The translations under genes were made by a program, and so were the position numbers. The notes below the pieces were generated by a model. It did not search any database. It saw only the letters and a list, made by a program, of their open reading frames with translations, and was not told the DNA's origin. This document shows, one piece after another, positions 45,927 through 54,826 of a stretch of 64,000 nt of DNA (its first letter is position 1; each line of letters begins with the position of its first letter). Origin of the DNA: a virus; IMG/VR virus record IMGVR_UViG_3300040809_001127, positions 1 to 64,000 of that record; one strand, 5' to 3'.

Positions 45927-46810
45927 TGAGTAACTTTTTTAAACTATTTCCAACAAGATCATATGACTTTTTAGGTACGGGCATATCTCAAAATATGGTT
46001 GACATATTTAGAAATGTAAGACCTGTAGAAGAGTTTTTAGATAATCCATCAGTATATAGATTTTATGAAATCAAAAATGGTGAAAGACCTGATATCGTAT
46101 CGCAAAGAATATATGGTACACCAGAATTTTATTGGACCTTTTTTGTTGTTAATAAATTTTTACATGATGGTTATCGCGCATGGCCAATGAGTCAAGAAGA
46201 TTTATTTGAGTATATACAAAAAGAATATAATGGATATGTAATTACCACAAGGCCAAGTATTGTACGTAATACTGATCAAATTATTACAGAGTTTAGAAAT
46301 AGTATCGCTGGTAAATTTGATGTAGGGCAAACGATATATGGTACAAAGAGTGGAGCAAAGGGTAGACTTACAGCAAAGAATATTGATATGAATCAATTAA
46401 TCGTACAGGATGTAACGCTGGGCACGTCTGGTGTTAATGGTATTACCGGTGATCCAGATCCAAGTGTAATTGGTGGAGCATTTATTGGCGATCCTCAAAG
46501 TATTAACTTTGCTACAGAAACAGTAAAACAAATTGAATTTGGAGATCAGGCAGAAGAGTTTGTAGATACATATCGTGTATTTAAATATGCAGATGCTCCA
46601 TATTACTATTATAAGCAAGATGATCCCGATAAAAAACCAGTAACAAATGCAATCTTTATACAAGGTGGTATTGCAGAATCTGATTTAAAATATGTTACTA
46701 ATCGTGAACATGTAAATGAAGTAAATGAAGAACAATCAAGAATAAGATATGTCTTACCAGAATATATCAATCAATTTGTCGATCAGTACGAAGAATTATT
46801 AAATGTCTAA
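45926..46810 (+). CDS. 53: Baseplate wedge protein gp53, enlarged
   Basis: The N-terminal 95 residues (FFKLFPTRSYDFLG, PSVYRFYEIKNGERPDIVSQ, GTPEFYWTFFVVNKFLHDGY, WPMSQEDLFEYI) are typical gp53. The family has about 196 aa in T4; here 294. The extra part (about 105-215) contains an IYGTKSGAKGRL module like those in gp8 and the DUF4815 protein. The C-terminus returns to gp53 form (TNREHVNEVNEEQSRIRYVLP). TAATG overlap with gp48. Confidence 0.88.
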   Translation: MSNFFKLFPTRSYDFLGTGISQNMVDIFRNVRPVEEFLDNPSVYRFYEIKNGERPDIVSQRIYGTPEFYWTFFVVNKFLHDGYRAWPMSQEDLFEYIQKEYNGYVITTRPSIVRNTDQIITEFRNSIAGKFDVGQTIYGTKSGAKGRLTAKNIDMNQLIVQDVTLGTSGVNGITGDPDPSVIGGAFIGDPQSINFATETVKQIEFGDQAEEFVDTYRVFKYADAPYYYYKQDDPDKKPVTNAIFIQGGIAESDLKYVTNREHVNEVNEEQSRIRYVLPEYINQFVDQYEELLNV

Positions 46811-48101
46811 TAAAGGTACATCAAGAGCATTACCTGGAAGTAATGACTCACTTACACCATCAAGTTATTCTATTCGCGCAATAGAAATGACCACTAATGC
46901 TGGATTGACTTTAGATATATCAAATCTTGTTAATAAATTTGAAATTCAAGAGTCAATTGATAGTCCATTTTTAAATGTAGTATTAGTAATTGTTGATGCA
47001 ACAAACTTTTTAGAAGAACATAAAATTTCAGGCAATGAGAAGATTTATATACATATAAGTCGATCGCCGAACTCTAATTTACAAGATCCTCAAGCATTTA
47101 AATTAAAACTTAAAATTGCTGAAGTGTTTGGTTATACAAGACTTGAACCTACAAAACAATTTTATAGATTTAGATGTGTATCTGAACATGTATATAATGA
47201 TCAAGCTAAAATACTTAAAACATCTTTTAGAGGTACGATTGGAGACTTAGTACATCGTATTACAAGAGATTTAGGTATTATTAATAAAGACATTGAGACA
47301 TCAAGTAAGAGTATTATTAAGGGTATATACCCATCGATTAAACCATTACAAGCAATTAGATGGTTAATGAGAAGTGCATATGATAATGGCATGCCATATT
47401 ACTTTTATGAAACAGCAAAAGATCAAGAAATAAAATTTGTATCATATAATACTTTAATTGCATTAGATCCTTATGACTTTTATGAGTTTAGACCTGGATT
47501 TAAAAATTCAATTGGTACAAAAGAATATTATGATGAAGTGCGAAGAAGAATTAAGTCAATTGATGGTGATTTAAATATGGGTCAATTATATCCTATTGCA
47601 AGAGGTGCTTATTCAAGTACATTACATACATTAGATATTGCTACAAAAACTTTTAAGAAACAAACATATAATTACAAAGGTCAAAAGATTAATAAGAATA
47701 AACCCTTTCCACAGGATAAAATATTTGATAAAACATATGATACATTAGACGAATCAGCTAATTATTATATCTCATTAAATTCAAAAGCGTTTGATAGTGT
47801 TGATAACTATCATGCGCCAACTGATATATCTCTTAATAAATATGAATCTCATTTAAGAACAGTTGATTTTCAATCTCTTAATATATTATTATCTGGAGAC
47901 TTTGAATTATCTGTAGGTAAATTAATCGATCTAAAATTCATTAAGGCTACAGATCCTCAGCATTTAGACACTGATAATTTAAGAGATAAATATTTATCAG
48001 GCAAATATATTATATCAAGAATCACACATGTATTTGATGAAGAGTTTACACAAAGAGTGACAATAAAGAGAGATTCGTTAGGAGTGAGTTTAGATGCGTA
48101 G
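46803..48101 (+). CDS. Baseplate hub protein (gp27-like)
   Basis: 432 aa, similar to T4 gp27 (391). Beta-rich N-terminal tube-like domains (NAGLTLDISNLVNKFEIQ, NVVLVIVDATNFLEEHKISG) followed by the CVSEHVYNDQAKILKTSFRG region and a C-terminal VTIKRD strand. Forms the trimeric hub carrying the spike encoded by the next gene, which it overlaps by eight bases, as in VgrG-type spikes. Confidence 0.82.
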   Translation: MSNKGTSRALPGSNDSLTPSSYSIRAIEMTTNAGLTLDISNLVNKFEIQESIDSPFLNVVLVIVDATNFLEEHKISGNEKIYIHISRSPNSNLQDPQAFKLKLKIAEVFGYTRLEPTKQFYRFRCVSEHVYNDQAKILKTSFRGTIGDLVHRITRDLGIINKDIETSSKSIIKGIYPSIKPLQAIRWLMRSAYDNGMPYYFYETAKDQEIKFVSYNTLIALDPYDFYEFRPGFKNSIGTKEYYDEVRRRIKSIDGDLNMGQLYPIARGAYSSTLHTLDIATKTFKKQTYNYKGQKINKNKPFPQDKIFDKTYDTLDESANYYISLNSKAFDSVDNYHAPTDISLNKYESHLRTVDFQSLNILLSGDFELSVGKLIDLKFIKATDPQHLDTDNLRDKYLSGKYIISRITHVFDEEFTQRVTIKRDSLGVSLDA

Positions 48102-49446
48102 TCAAGATGGTTTTGTTGATGGTCAGTTTTCATGGTTTACTGGAGTAGTAGAAGATCGATTTGATCCTGAAGAACTGAATCGTGTAAGAGTACGATGCTT
48201 TGGATATCATAGTGAAAATAGAGCTGATTTAGAAACTGAAGATCTTCCTTGGGCTACTGTAATGATGCCAACAACTTCAAGTGGTACATCAGGTATTGGT
48301 GACACACCACATGGATTAATGGAAGGTTCATGGGTCGTAGGATTTTTTAGAGATGGACCATCAGCTCAAGATCCTATTATCATGGGTACAATTGCGTCTC
48401 AAGCTTCTTCAAGAGATAAGGCTTTAGGATTTACTGGAGATAATTTACCTAAAGGAGAATATGTAGGTCAAAGCGATGTTAATTTCTCTGCAAGAAATTC
48501 TAAATATCAAAATGGCGCGTCTGTTTTAGAAAGAAATAAAGAAGATTATCCTGCAATTAATACTGCAAGTCCTGCTAAAATATCGACAGTGGCTGATGAT
48601 AAATCAGATAGTTATTATGAAACTCAAACATGGACTGAATTAAAGGCTTTAAATGGCCATGAACCTGATTATCCTTATAATAAAGTATATGAATCTGAAG
48701 GTGGTCATATTACAGAAATAGATGATACACCAGGATTTGAAAGAACTCATCGCATGCATACATCTGGTTCATATGAAGAAATATACAATAATGGTACAAG
48801 ACAAGTAAAAATAGTTGGTGACGATTATGAAATCATTGTAAATAATAAAAATATTCATATCAAAGGTAATATGAATATGACAATTGATGGTGATTTAAGA
48901 CAATTAGTATATGGTAACTATCATTTAGAAGTAGAAAAAGATATGACTATGAATATTAAAGGTTCATTACAACAAGGTATTCAAGGTAACCATGAAGCTG
49001 AAATCGCAAGAAATCGTAGTGTCAATATAGGTAATAATGATAATCTTTTAATTAATAATGATTTAATTACTAATGTTGTTAATGATAATCTTATGACTAT
49101 ATCAAATGATTATGTTATTAATACAGCAAAGAATTATTCTAACACATCATATGAAAATATGAATCTTTTTGCTGGTGGTAAATATTCACAAAGTTCAGTA
49201 GGTGATTATGCAGTCGCATCAAATGGTAATATGAAGTTTGGTACAACAGGTAATTTAACTGAAGAGATTGATGGTACACATACATTAACTTGTGCAGAGG
49301 CAGATATAACATATGATGCTGGTGAATTAACTGTTAATACAATTACTCATACACAGCATACACACGTTGAAGTACCAGGAACTGGTGGAGCAAGTTCGCC
49401 TACTCCAGGAACTCAATCAACAACACCTCCGGAGGCTAATACATAA
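48094..49446 (+). CDS. 5: Tail spike gp5 without lysozyme domain
   Basis: An OB-fold domain (about 10-110: WFTGVVEDRFDPEELNRVRV, GSWVVGFFRDGPSAQDPIIMG) followed by a linker and a long triple beta-helix from about 210 (VKIVGDDYEIIVNNKNIHIKG and many VNIGNN/MTIDGD-type octads). T4 gp5 carries a lysozyme between the two; here the linker of about 90 residues has no E-D-T lysozyme motif. Peptidoglycan passage must rely on another activity. His-rich THTQHTHVE near the tip end could bind metal. Confidence 0.9.
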   Translation: MRSQDGFVDGQFSWFTGVVEDRFDPEELNRVRVRCFGYHSENRADLETEDLPWATVMMPTTSSGTSGIGDTPHGLMEGSWVVGFFRDGPSAQDPIIMGTIASQASSRDKALGFTGDNLPKGEYVGQSDVNFSARNSKYQNGASVLERNKEDYPAINTASPAKISTVADDKSDSYYETQTWTELKALNGHEPDYPYNKVYESEGGHITEIDDTPGFERTHRMHTSGSYEEIYNNGTRQVKIVGDDYEIIVNNKNIHIKGNMNMTIDGDLRQLVYGNYHLEVEKDMTMNIKGSLQQGIQGNHEAEIARNRSVNIGNNDNLLINNDLITNVVNDNLMTISNDYVINTAKNYSNTSYENMNLFAGGKYSQSSVGDYAVASNGNMKFGTTGNLTEEIDGTHTLTCAEADITYDAGELTVNTITHTQHTHVEVPGTGGASSPTPGTQSTTPPEANT

Positions 49447-50351
49447 TGTCTTTATGCGCTGATAATCAAACTCTTACTGATATAAAAGATAAACAAAAAG
49501 AGTTAAATAATATTTTAGAAGCTGGTAAAGAACAGTTAGCTGCAATGCAATCTAAAATGAATGAGCTTAAAGGCAAATTAGAATCCTTTAAGCCTGAAAT
49601 ACCTGAGATTGATGGTATACAAAAAGACTTATTATCTTTAACTAGTGTTACTACACCAGAAGAACTTAGTTCTAAACTTACAGAGTTAAATAGTAAATAT
49701 GGTACAAATTTTCCTGCAGATAAAATAAGTGAACTTGGATTAGATTCGTTTCCGCCTACAATAAATAAGTCTGCTATATGTGACCAAATACCTAACCTTG
49801 AAGTAAAACCTGATGGAACAGTAAAAGAAGAACCAAAAGAGTCTAAGCCGGCTGAAGAGAAACCACCAGAGCCTACACCTGAAAAGAAAACAGCTCCAGT
49901 TGCTCCAGTGGAATTAGATAAGTATGAGTTAAATAAAGATTTAATTAAAGTCGCAAGAAAGCTTTCATATAGAGATAATCAAGTACAGATTACTAAAATA
50001 GGTTTGAGAGGAAAAAAGAATAGACAAAAACTATTTGACCTTACTTGGCCAGAAGGTATAATTGAAATTGTCGAAGCTGGTGGTGGTGATACAGACGCAT
50101 TAAAGTTTTTTGATTATACTGTAAGTGATTTAAGAAGTAGACAAGCAGCATTTAAGGCTAAACATAAAAAACTTTCAAGCTGGGATTTTAAAGCAGAAGG
50201 GCAAGGTGTTGAAAAGCAATATAATAAAGAGAAAGAATTTGCTCTTGGATATGGACTTAAAATAGGATTTGCCGAATCCTTTACTATTGCTGCTACACAG
50301 GCTGTGGCGAGAAAACAAAAATCTCTCACTGAACAAGAAGAAACATCGTAA
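49446..50351 (+). CDS. Conserved baseplate-region protein (301 aa)
   Basis: An N-terminal coiled coil (about 10-60), a Pro/Glu/Lys-rich flexible linker (about 120-158) and a basic C-terminal domain (KVARKLSYRDNQVQITKIGL ... WPEGIIEIVEAGG). Found between gene 5 and gene 25 in several marine T4-like phages. Likely a virion component of the spike or hub, but unassigned. Confidence 0.65.
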   Translation: MSLCADNQTLTDIKDKQKELNNILEAGKEQLAAMQSKMNELKGKLESFKPEIPEIDGIQKDLLSLTSVTTPEELSSKLTELNSKYGTNFPADKISELGLDSFPPTINKSAICDQIPNLEVKPDGTVKEEPKESKPAEEKPPEPTPEKKTAPVAPVELDKYELNKDLIKVARKLSYRDNQVQITKIGLRGKKNRQKLFDLTWPEGIIEIVEAGGGDTDALKFFDYTVSDLRSRQAAFKAKHKKLSSWDFKAEGQGVEKQYNKEKEFALGYGLKIGFAESFTIAATQAVARKQKSLTEQEETS

Positions 50352-50358
50352 TATAGGA

Positions 50359-50366
50359 TATAAATA
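50359..50366 (+). promoter_or_regulatory. T4-type late promoter of gene 25, leaderless geometry
   Basis: TATAAATA with T4 spacing puts +1 at 50372, the A of the gene 25 ATG. The only AGGA upstream lies ahead of the octamer and would be outside the message. Confidence 0.7.
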
Positions 50367-50371
50367 GTTAT

Positions 50372-50821
50372 ATGTCAACTTTACTTACAGGCGATAAAAG
50401 AATATCAGGAGATCTTCAAAGATCGAAGGTTGTTTCTCGTAGAAAACAGCATCGTGATTTAGATTTATCTCTGAAAATACATCCAATTCGTAAGGATATT
50501 ATACCTTTGAAGGATGACGCTGCAGTAAAGAATGCAATTAAAACATTATTACAAACAAATGCTTTTGAAAGGCCGTTTCAGCCAGGTCTAGGAGCAAATC
50601 TCAGAGGTTTATTATTTGAGCCTGCTGATGCAATTACAAGAATTGCAATAAAAGAAAACATTAAAAATGTAATTACTCGACACGAACCAAGAGCTGAAGT
50701 ATTAAGTGTTGATGTAAAAGATAATTCAGACGAAAATGCATATAATATATTAGTAAAGTTTTTATTGAAGGAAATAGAAACAGAACAGTCTGTTGAAATC
50801 ATACTAAGAAGGTTAAGATAA
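50372..50821 (+). CDS. 25: Baseplate wedge protein gp25
   Basis: 149 aa (T4 gp25 is 132). The hallmark FERPFQPGLGANLRGLLFEP and IKENIKNVITRHEPRAEV segments identify gp25, which joins the inner baseplate to the first sheath ring. Possible leaderless translation from the promoter at 50359. Followed one base later by gene 6. Confidence 0.95.
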   Translation: MSTLLTGDKRISGDLQRSKVVSRRKQHRDLDLSLKIHPIRKDIIPLKDDAAVKNAIKTLLQTNAFERPFQPGLGANLRGLLFEPADAITRIAIKENIKNVITRHEPRAEVLSVDVKDNSDENAYNILVKFLLKEIETEQSVEIILRRLR

Positions 50822-50822
50822 A

Positions 50823-52682
50823 ATGGCGACAAATTTAAATGTAACAGAATTAGACTTCGATCAAATTAAAAAGAATCTTAAAAACTTTTTAAAGCAACAA
50901 AGTGAGTTTAATGATTATGATTTTGATGGCTCTGGTCTGAGTGTATTACTTGATGTATTAGCTTATAATACACATTATAACGCAATGAATGCTCATTATT
51001 CCTTGAATGAAGCTTTTTTAGATTCAGCTCAAATTAGAGGTAATGTTGTTACAAGAGCAAAGTTACTTGGTTATATACCAAGATCTATTCTTTGCCCAAG
51101 AGCTACAGTAACTATTACTGTGGATGTATCTGATGTTGTGGGTACTAAGCCTGCTACAATTAATTTAAAGCGTGGTACAAAATTAAAGTCAAATGTCGAT
51201 GGTGAAGAATATAACTACCTTGTATTAAATACACAATCGGCTGAGTTATCTAATAACCAATATGTATTTAGCAATGTAACTCTTGTTGAAGGCGAATTAA
51301 GAGAATTAAAATTTAGAGTTGATAATGATATTGAGAATCAGAAATTTCAATTATCAGATTTTAATGCCGATACTTCTACATTAAGAGTAAGAGTACAAGA
51401 AAATGAAGAGTCTACATCATTTGATATTTACACGCAGTTTGAATCATTAAAAGATGTAACATCAACAACAAAGGTTTTCTATTTACAAGAAAATTCATCT
51501 GAATATTATGAAGTATATTTTGGTGATGGTATTACAGGTTTAAAGCCTTCCAATAATAATATTGTAACTTTAGATTATATTATTACTGAAGGCTCAGAGT
51601 CTAATGGTGCTAGTGTATTTACAATGAATGATACTATTAATGGATATAGTAATATTGTAGTTACTACAAGTACTAATTCACAGGGTGGTGATGATAGAGA
51701 AACAACTGAATCAATTAGATTTAACGCTCCTCTATCATTCGCATCTCAGAATCGTGCTGTTACTTCAGATGATTATGCAACTATTATTAAAAATAGCTTT
51801 AGTAATATCGATTCTATTTCAACATGGGGTGGTGAAGATAATGATCCGCCTGATTATGGTAAGGCATACATTTCTGTCAAACCAATTACTGCTGATAAAT
51901 TAACTGATGCTGAAAAGAATACAATTAAAGCATCAGTTTTACGTGGTAAGAATGTAGTATCAATTACACCTGAAATTGTAGATCCGAGTTTTACAAATCT
52001 TGAATTAGATGTATTTGTAAAATATAATCCTAACCTTACTGATAGAGGTCCTGCTGAAATTACATCTGTAATTAGAGATACAATTTCGGATTATAACTTT
52101 AATAACCTGAATAAATTTGATGGTGTATTTAGGCATTCTCAACTTACGAGAAAGATTGATTCAGCCGACCCATCTATTCAGAATAGTACTGTACGACCAA
52201 GAATGTTTCAAACAATTAATGCAAAAACAGATGTGAATCAAAATAATTTTACATTAAACTATGTTGAACCATTTTATCAATCAGGTCAATCCACTGCGTT
52301 TGTATTAACAAGTACAGCATTTAAACTCAATACAAATGCTACTGAAGATCATTACATTGGTGATATACCAATTACTGGAGAATCTGAAAAAAGAAGATTA
52401 ATTGTATATAAAATTGTTGCAGGTAGTAATATTACAGTATTAAATGATGTAGGTGAAATGGATGTGAGCAATGGTAAGTTAACATTACATTCATTTGCTG
52501 TAAATACAAATACAGATATTAGATTAACTGTTGTACCTAATTCATTAGACTTAGCACCAAGTAGAAATCAGTTATTATCAATTGACTCTCAAAGAGTTAA
52601 TATCACTCCTGAAATCGATACTATTTCGGTTGCTGGATCTGCTGGAGCAATTAACTATAACACGACAGCGAGAATTAAGTAA
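50823..52682 (+). CDS. 6: Baseplate wedge protein gp6
   Basis: 619 aa (T4 gp6 is 660). N-terminal FDQIKKNLKNFLKQQSEFNDYDFDG and LLDVLAYNTHYNAMNAH are strongly gp6-like, and the central FGDGITGLKP and FNAPLSFASQNRAVTSDDY belong to the gpJ-like domain. It forms the ring-building dimer of the wedge. TAATG overlap with the next gene. Confidence 0.95.
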   Translation: MATNLNVTELDFDQIKKNLKNFLKQQSEFNDYDFDGSGLSVLLDVLAYNTHYNAMNAHYSLNEAFLDSAQIRGNVVTRAKLLGYIPRSILCPRATVTITVDVSDVVGTKPATINLKRGTKLKSNVDGEEYNYLVLNTQSAELSNNQYVFSNVTLVEGELRELKFRVDNDIENQKFQLSDFNADTSTLRVRVQENEESTSFDIYTQFESLKDVTSTTKVFYLQENSSEYYEVYFGDGITGLKPSNNNIVTLDYIITEGSESNGASVFTMNDTINGYSNIVVTTSTNSQGGDDRETTESIRFNAPLSFASQNRAVTSDDYATIIKNSFSNIDSISTWGGEDNDPPDYGKAYISVKPITADKLTDAEKNTIKASVLRGKNVVSITPEIVDPSFTNLELDVFVKYNPNLTDRGPAEITSVIRDTISDYNFNNLNKFDGVFRHSQLTRKIDSADPSIQNSTVRPRMFQTINAKTDVNQNNFTLNYVEPFYQSGQSTAFVLTSTAFKLNTNATEDHYIGDIPITGESEKRRLIVYKIVAGSNITVLNDVGEMDVSNGKLTLHSFAVNTNTDIRLTVVPNSLDLAPSRNQLLSIDSQRVNITPEIDTISVAGSAGAINYNTTARIK

Positions 52683-54814
52683 TGTCTCATCAAAAGAGTT
52701 TTTCACACGGTCATATTGAGGAAGATAAAAGTACTCTCAGGCAGACGAAAGAAGATATTCGTCTTGACTCTCTTATACCTAGTGAAATCTTTGATGATAA
52801 AGAACAACTTAAATTATTTTTAGAAAAATATTATCAATACATGAACCAAGATGAGTTTCAGTATCTTGAAACTGAAACATTTACGGATATTGTATTAGAT
52901 GATAAAGCAACTTTTAGAGTATCAGATCCTGAAAATAATAATGACCATTTTTTTACTGATGAAACTGGTGGTAGTTCTACATTAGTTGTAACAGATGCAG
53001 ATAATATATCGACAACAATACCTTTATCTGCAACTAATATTACGATTTCTAATGGTAATGAATTACCTGGTAGTTTAGCAGATAGTACATCAGATATTGG
53101 TAAGACATTAACTGTATCTGGACTTTCAGCACATAATACAAAGAGTGCTAAACTTACAACACCTATTACATATTGGGTAGGTCCTGGTCCATCATATGTT
53201 TTAAATGAAATTGAAAGACATTTAGATATTGATGAGAACGATCAAAACTACTTGGAGTTAATGCAAAAAGAAATTGCTCCTATTGTACCAAGAAATATAT
53301 TAGTTAATAAAAGAACATTGTATAAGCAGTTTATTGATTTCTATAAATTGCGTGGTACATCAGACTCAATTGAAATTTTCTTTAGAATTCTTTTTAATGA
53401 TGATGTTGAAGTAAGTTATCCTTATGACAAAACACTTATACCTTCATCTGGTAATTGGGAAGTCGATGCTGCATTACCTAAGGGTGGTATCTATTTGGAT
53501 AAAAAAGGTTTTTTATCTGATGATATTAAAGTACAAGACAGTTTAAGATATCAAAAATTTAGTTATGTAATTAAATCTGGTACTAATATTTCTGATTGGG
53601 ATTTAGTATTTAATCGATTAGTTCACCCGGCTGGATTTAAATATTTTGCAGAAATCTTATTGTTAATACAACTTATTAATGTTGAAACTGTTAACAATAG
53701 AAAAACATTACCTCAGGTAATCCCAGGGACGACGTTAGAATTATTATCGGCAATGCCATTCCAAGTACCTGGTGTGATTGGTGTAGAAGACTTACCTGTA
53801 CTTGTTGAAGCATTTGCTTCTTCATTTACACCTGGTGTTACAGCAAATAGAGGAAGACCAGCCAGATTCTCAATTACACTTAATAATACAGGTGGAGTAG
53901 AGAGTATAGATATTATTGATAAAGGTTTTGGTTATCTTACTGCTCCAACACTTACATTTAATGGAGAAGGTTCAAGTATTGTAGAACCAGTTATTGATTT
54001 AGGTACGTTGACTTCAGACGGTGAAATTGAAGTTGATAATATTTCTATTACAAGTGCTGGTTCAGGATATACACAGTTATTTGTAACTGCTTCTAATCCA
54101 GTTGATGCTCAAAATAATTCAGTTGTTGGTAAAATTGTAAGTCTTAAATTGCATGGTTTAGCAAATAAGATATTCAATACTGCACCTACAATTAGATTTG
54201 CTGAACCAGAAGAAGTAGACGCATTAGGTAATCTTATTGGTACTGACGCTGCAGCAACTTTTTCAATTGCTCCTAATGATGTATTATATACAGCTCAAGA
54301 AGAAGCAGATGATTTATTATTACCAGAAGGACTAAGAGTTGGAGCAATTGAAGGTCAAGTTAAAATAAATGAAGGAGAAATAACAGGGGTAAATATAGAT
54401 AATGCTGGTTCAGGATATATTCGAGATCCTCAATTATTCTTTACAACAGGATCGCAAAACGAGCAGAGAGTAAAAGAACAAAAATTAAAGAGAATTTTAA
54501 GTTTAAATCATACCGAAGTAGAAGATATTATTACTGAGGTAAAGGTAAATCCAGTACAAGCAACAGGAAGTATATTAACAAGTACTGGTAATCCAGATAA
54601 ATTTTTACAAGAACATAGAGTCAAAGTAGTCAATCCAGCATATAGGACAATTGAAGACAATGGCTACTATGAAAGAAAAGGAGACGAGTTTTTTAATAGT
54701 CAACGCCTATATAATATAGGTTACTCAATTGACTTTTTTGGGTCACAAGAGTTACAAAACGTCGAGTCAGCTGTTATAAATAACTATAACACTAATTCGT
54801 TTATAGGCACATAA
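52682..54814 (+). CDS. Baseplate wedge protein, gp7-like by position (710 aa)
   Basis: The N-terminal KEQLKLFLEKYYQYMNQDEF and the segment PRNILVNKRTLYKQFIDFYKLRGTSDSIEIF-type core (near 205-240, RTLYKQFIDFYKLRG) are conserved in marine T4-like phages in the slot of gene 7. The C-terminal half contains repeated beta units ending GFGYL, GSGYT and GSGYI. Shorter than T4 gp7 (1032). Flanked by gp6 and gp8, hence the assignment. Confidence 0.75.
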   Translation: MSHQKSFSHGHIEEDKSTLRQTKEDIRLDSLIPSEIFDDKEQLKLFLEKYYQYMNQDEFQYLETETFTDIVLDDKATFRVSDPENNNDHFFTDETGGSSTLVVTDADNISTTIPLSATNITISNGNELPGSLADSTSDIGKTLTVSGLSAHNTKSAKLTTPITYWVGPGPSYVLNEIERHLDIDENDQNYLELMQKEIAPIVPRNILVNKRTLYKQFIDFYKLRGTSDSIEIFFRILFNDDVEVSYPYDKTLIPSSGNWEVDAALPKGGIYLDKKGFLSDDIKVQDSLRYQKFSYVIKSGTNISDWDLVFNRLVHPAGFKYFAEILLLIQLINVETVNNRKTLPQVIPGTTLELLSAMPFQVPGVIGVEDLPVLVEAFASSFTPGVTANRGRPARFSITLNNTGGVESIDIIDKGFGYLTAPTLTFNGEGSSIVEPVIDLGTLTSDGEIEVDNISITSAGSGYTQLFVTASNPVDAQNNSVVGKIVSLKLHGLANKIFNTAPTIRFAEPEEVDALGNLIGTDAAATFSIAPNDVLYTAQEEADDLLLPEGLRVGAIEGQVKINEGEITGVNIDNAGSGYIRDPQLFFTTGSQNEQRVKEQKLKRILSLNHTEVEDIITEVKVNPVQATGSILTSTGNPDKFLQEHRVKVVNPAYRTIEDNGYYERKGDEFFNSQRLYNIGYSIDFFGSQELQNVESAVINNYNTNSFIGT
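54775..54782 (+). promoter_or_regulatory. Possible T4-type late promoter upstream of gene 8
   Basis: TATAAATA in the last codons of the preceding gene, 45 bases before ATG 54827. It could drive gene 8 and the fibre genes, but GTTATAAATA also arises by chance from Val-Ile-Asn codons, so it is uncertain. Confidence 0.4.
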
Positions 54815-54826
54815 CGGGAAAATAAT

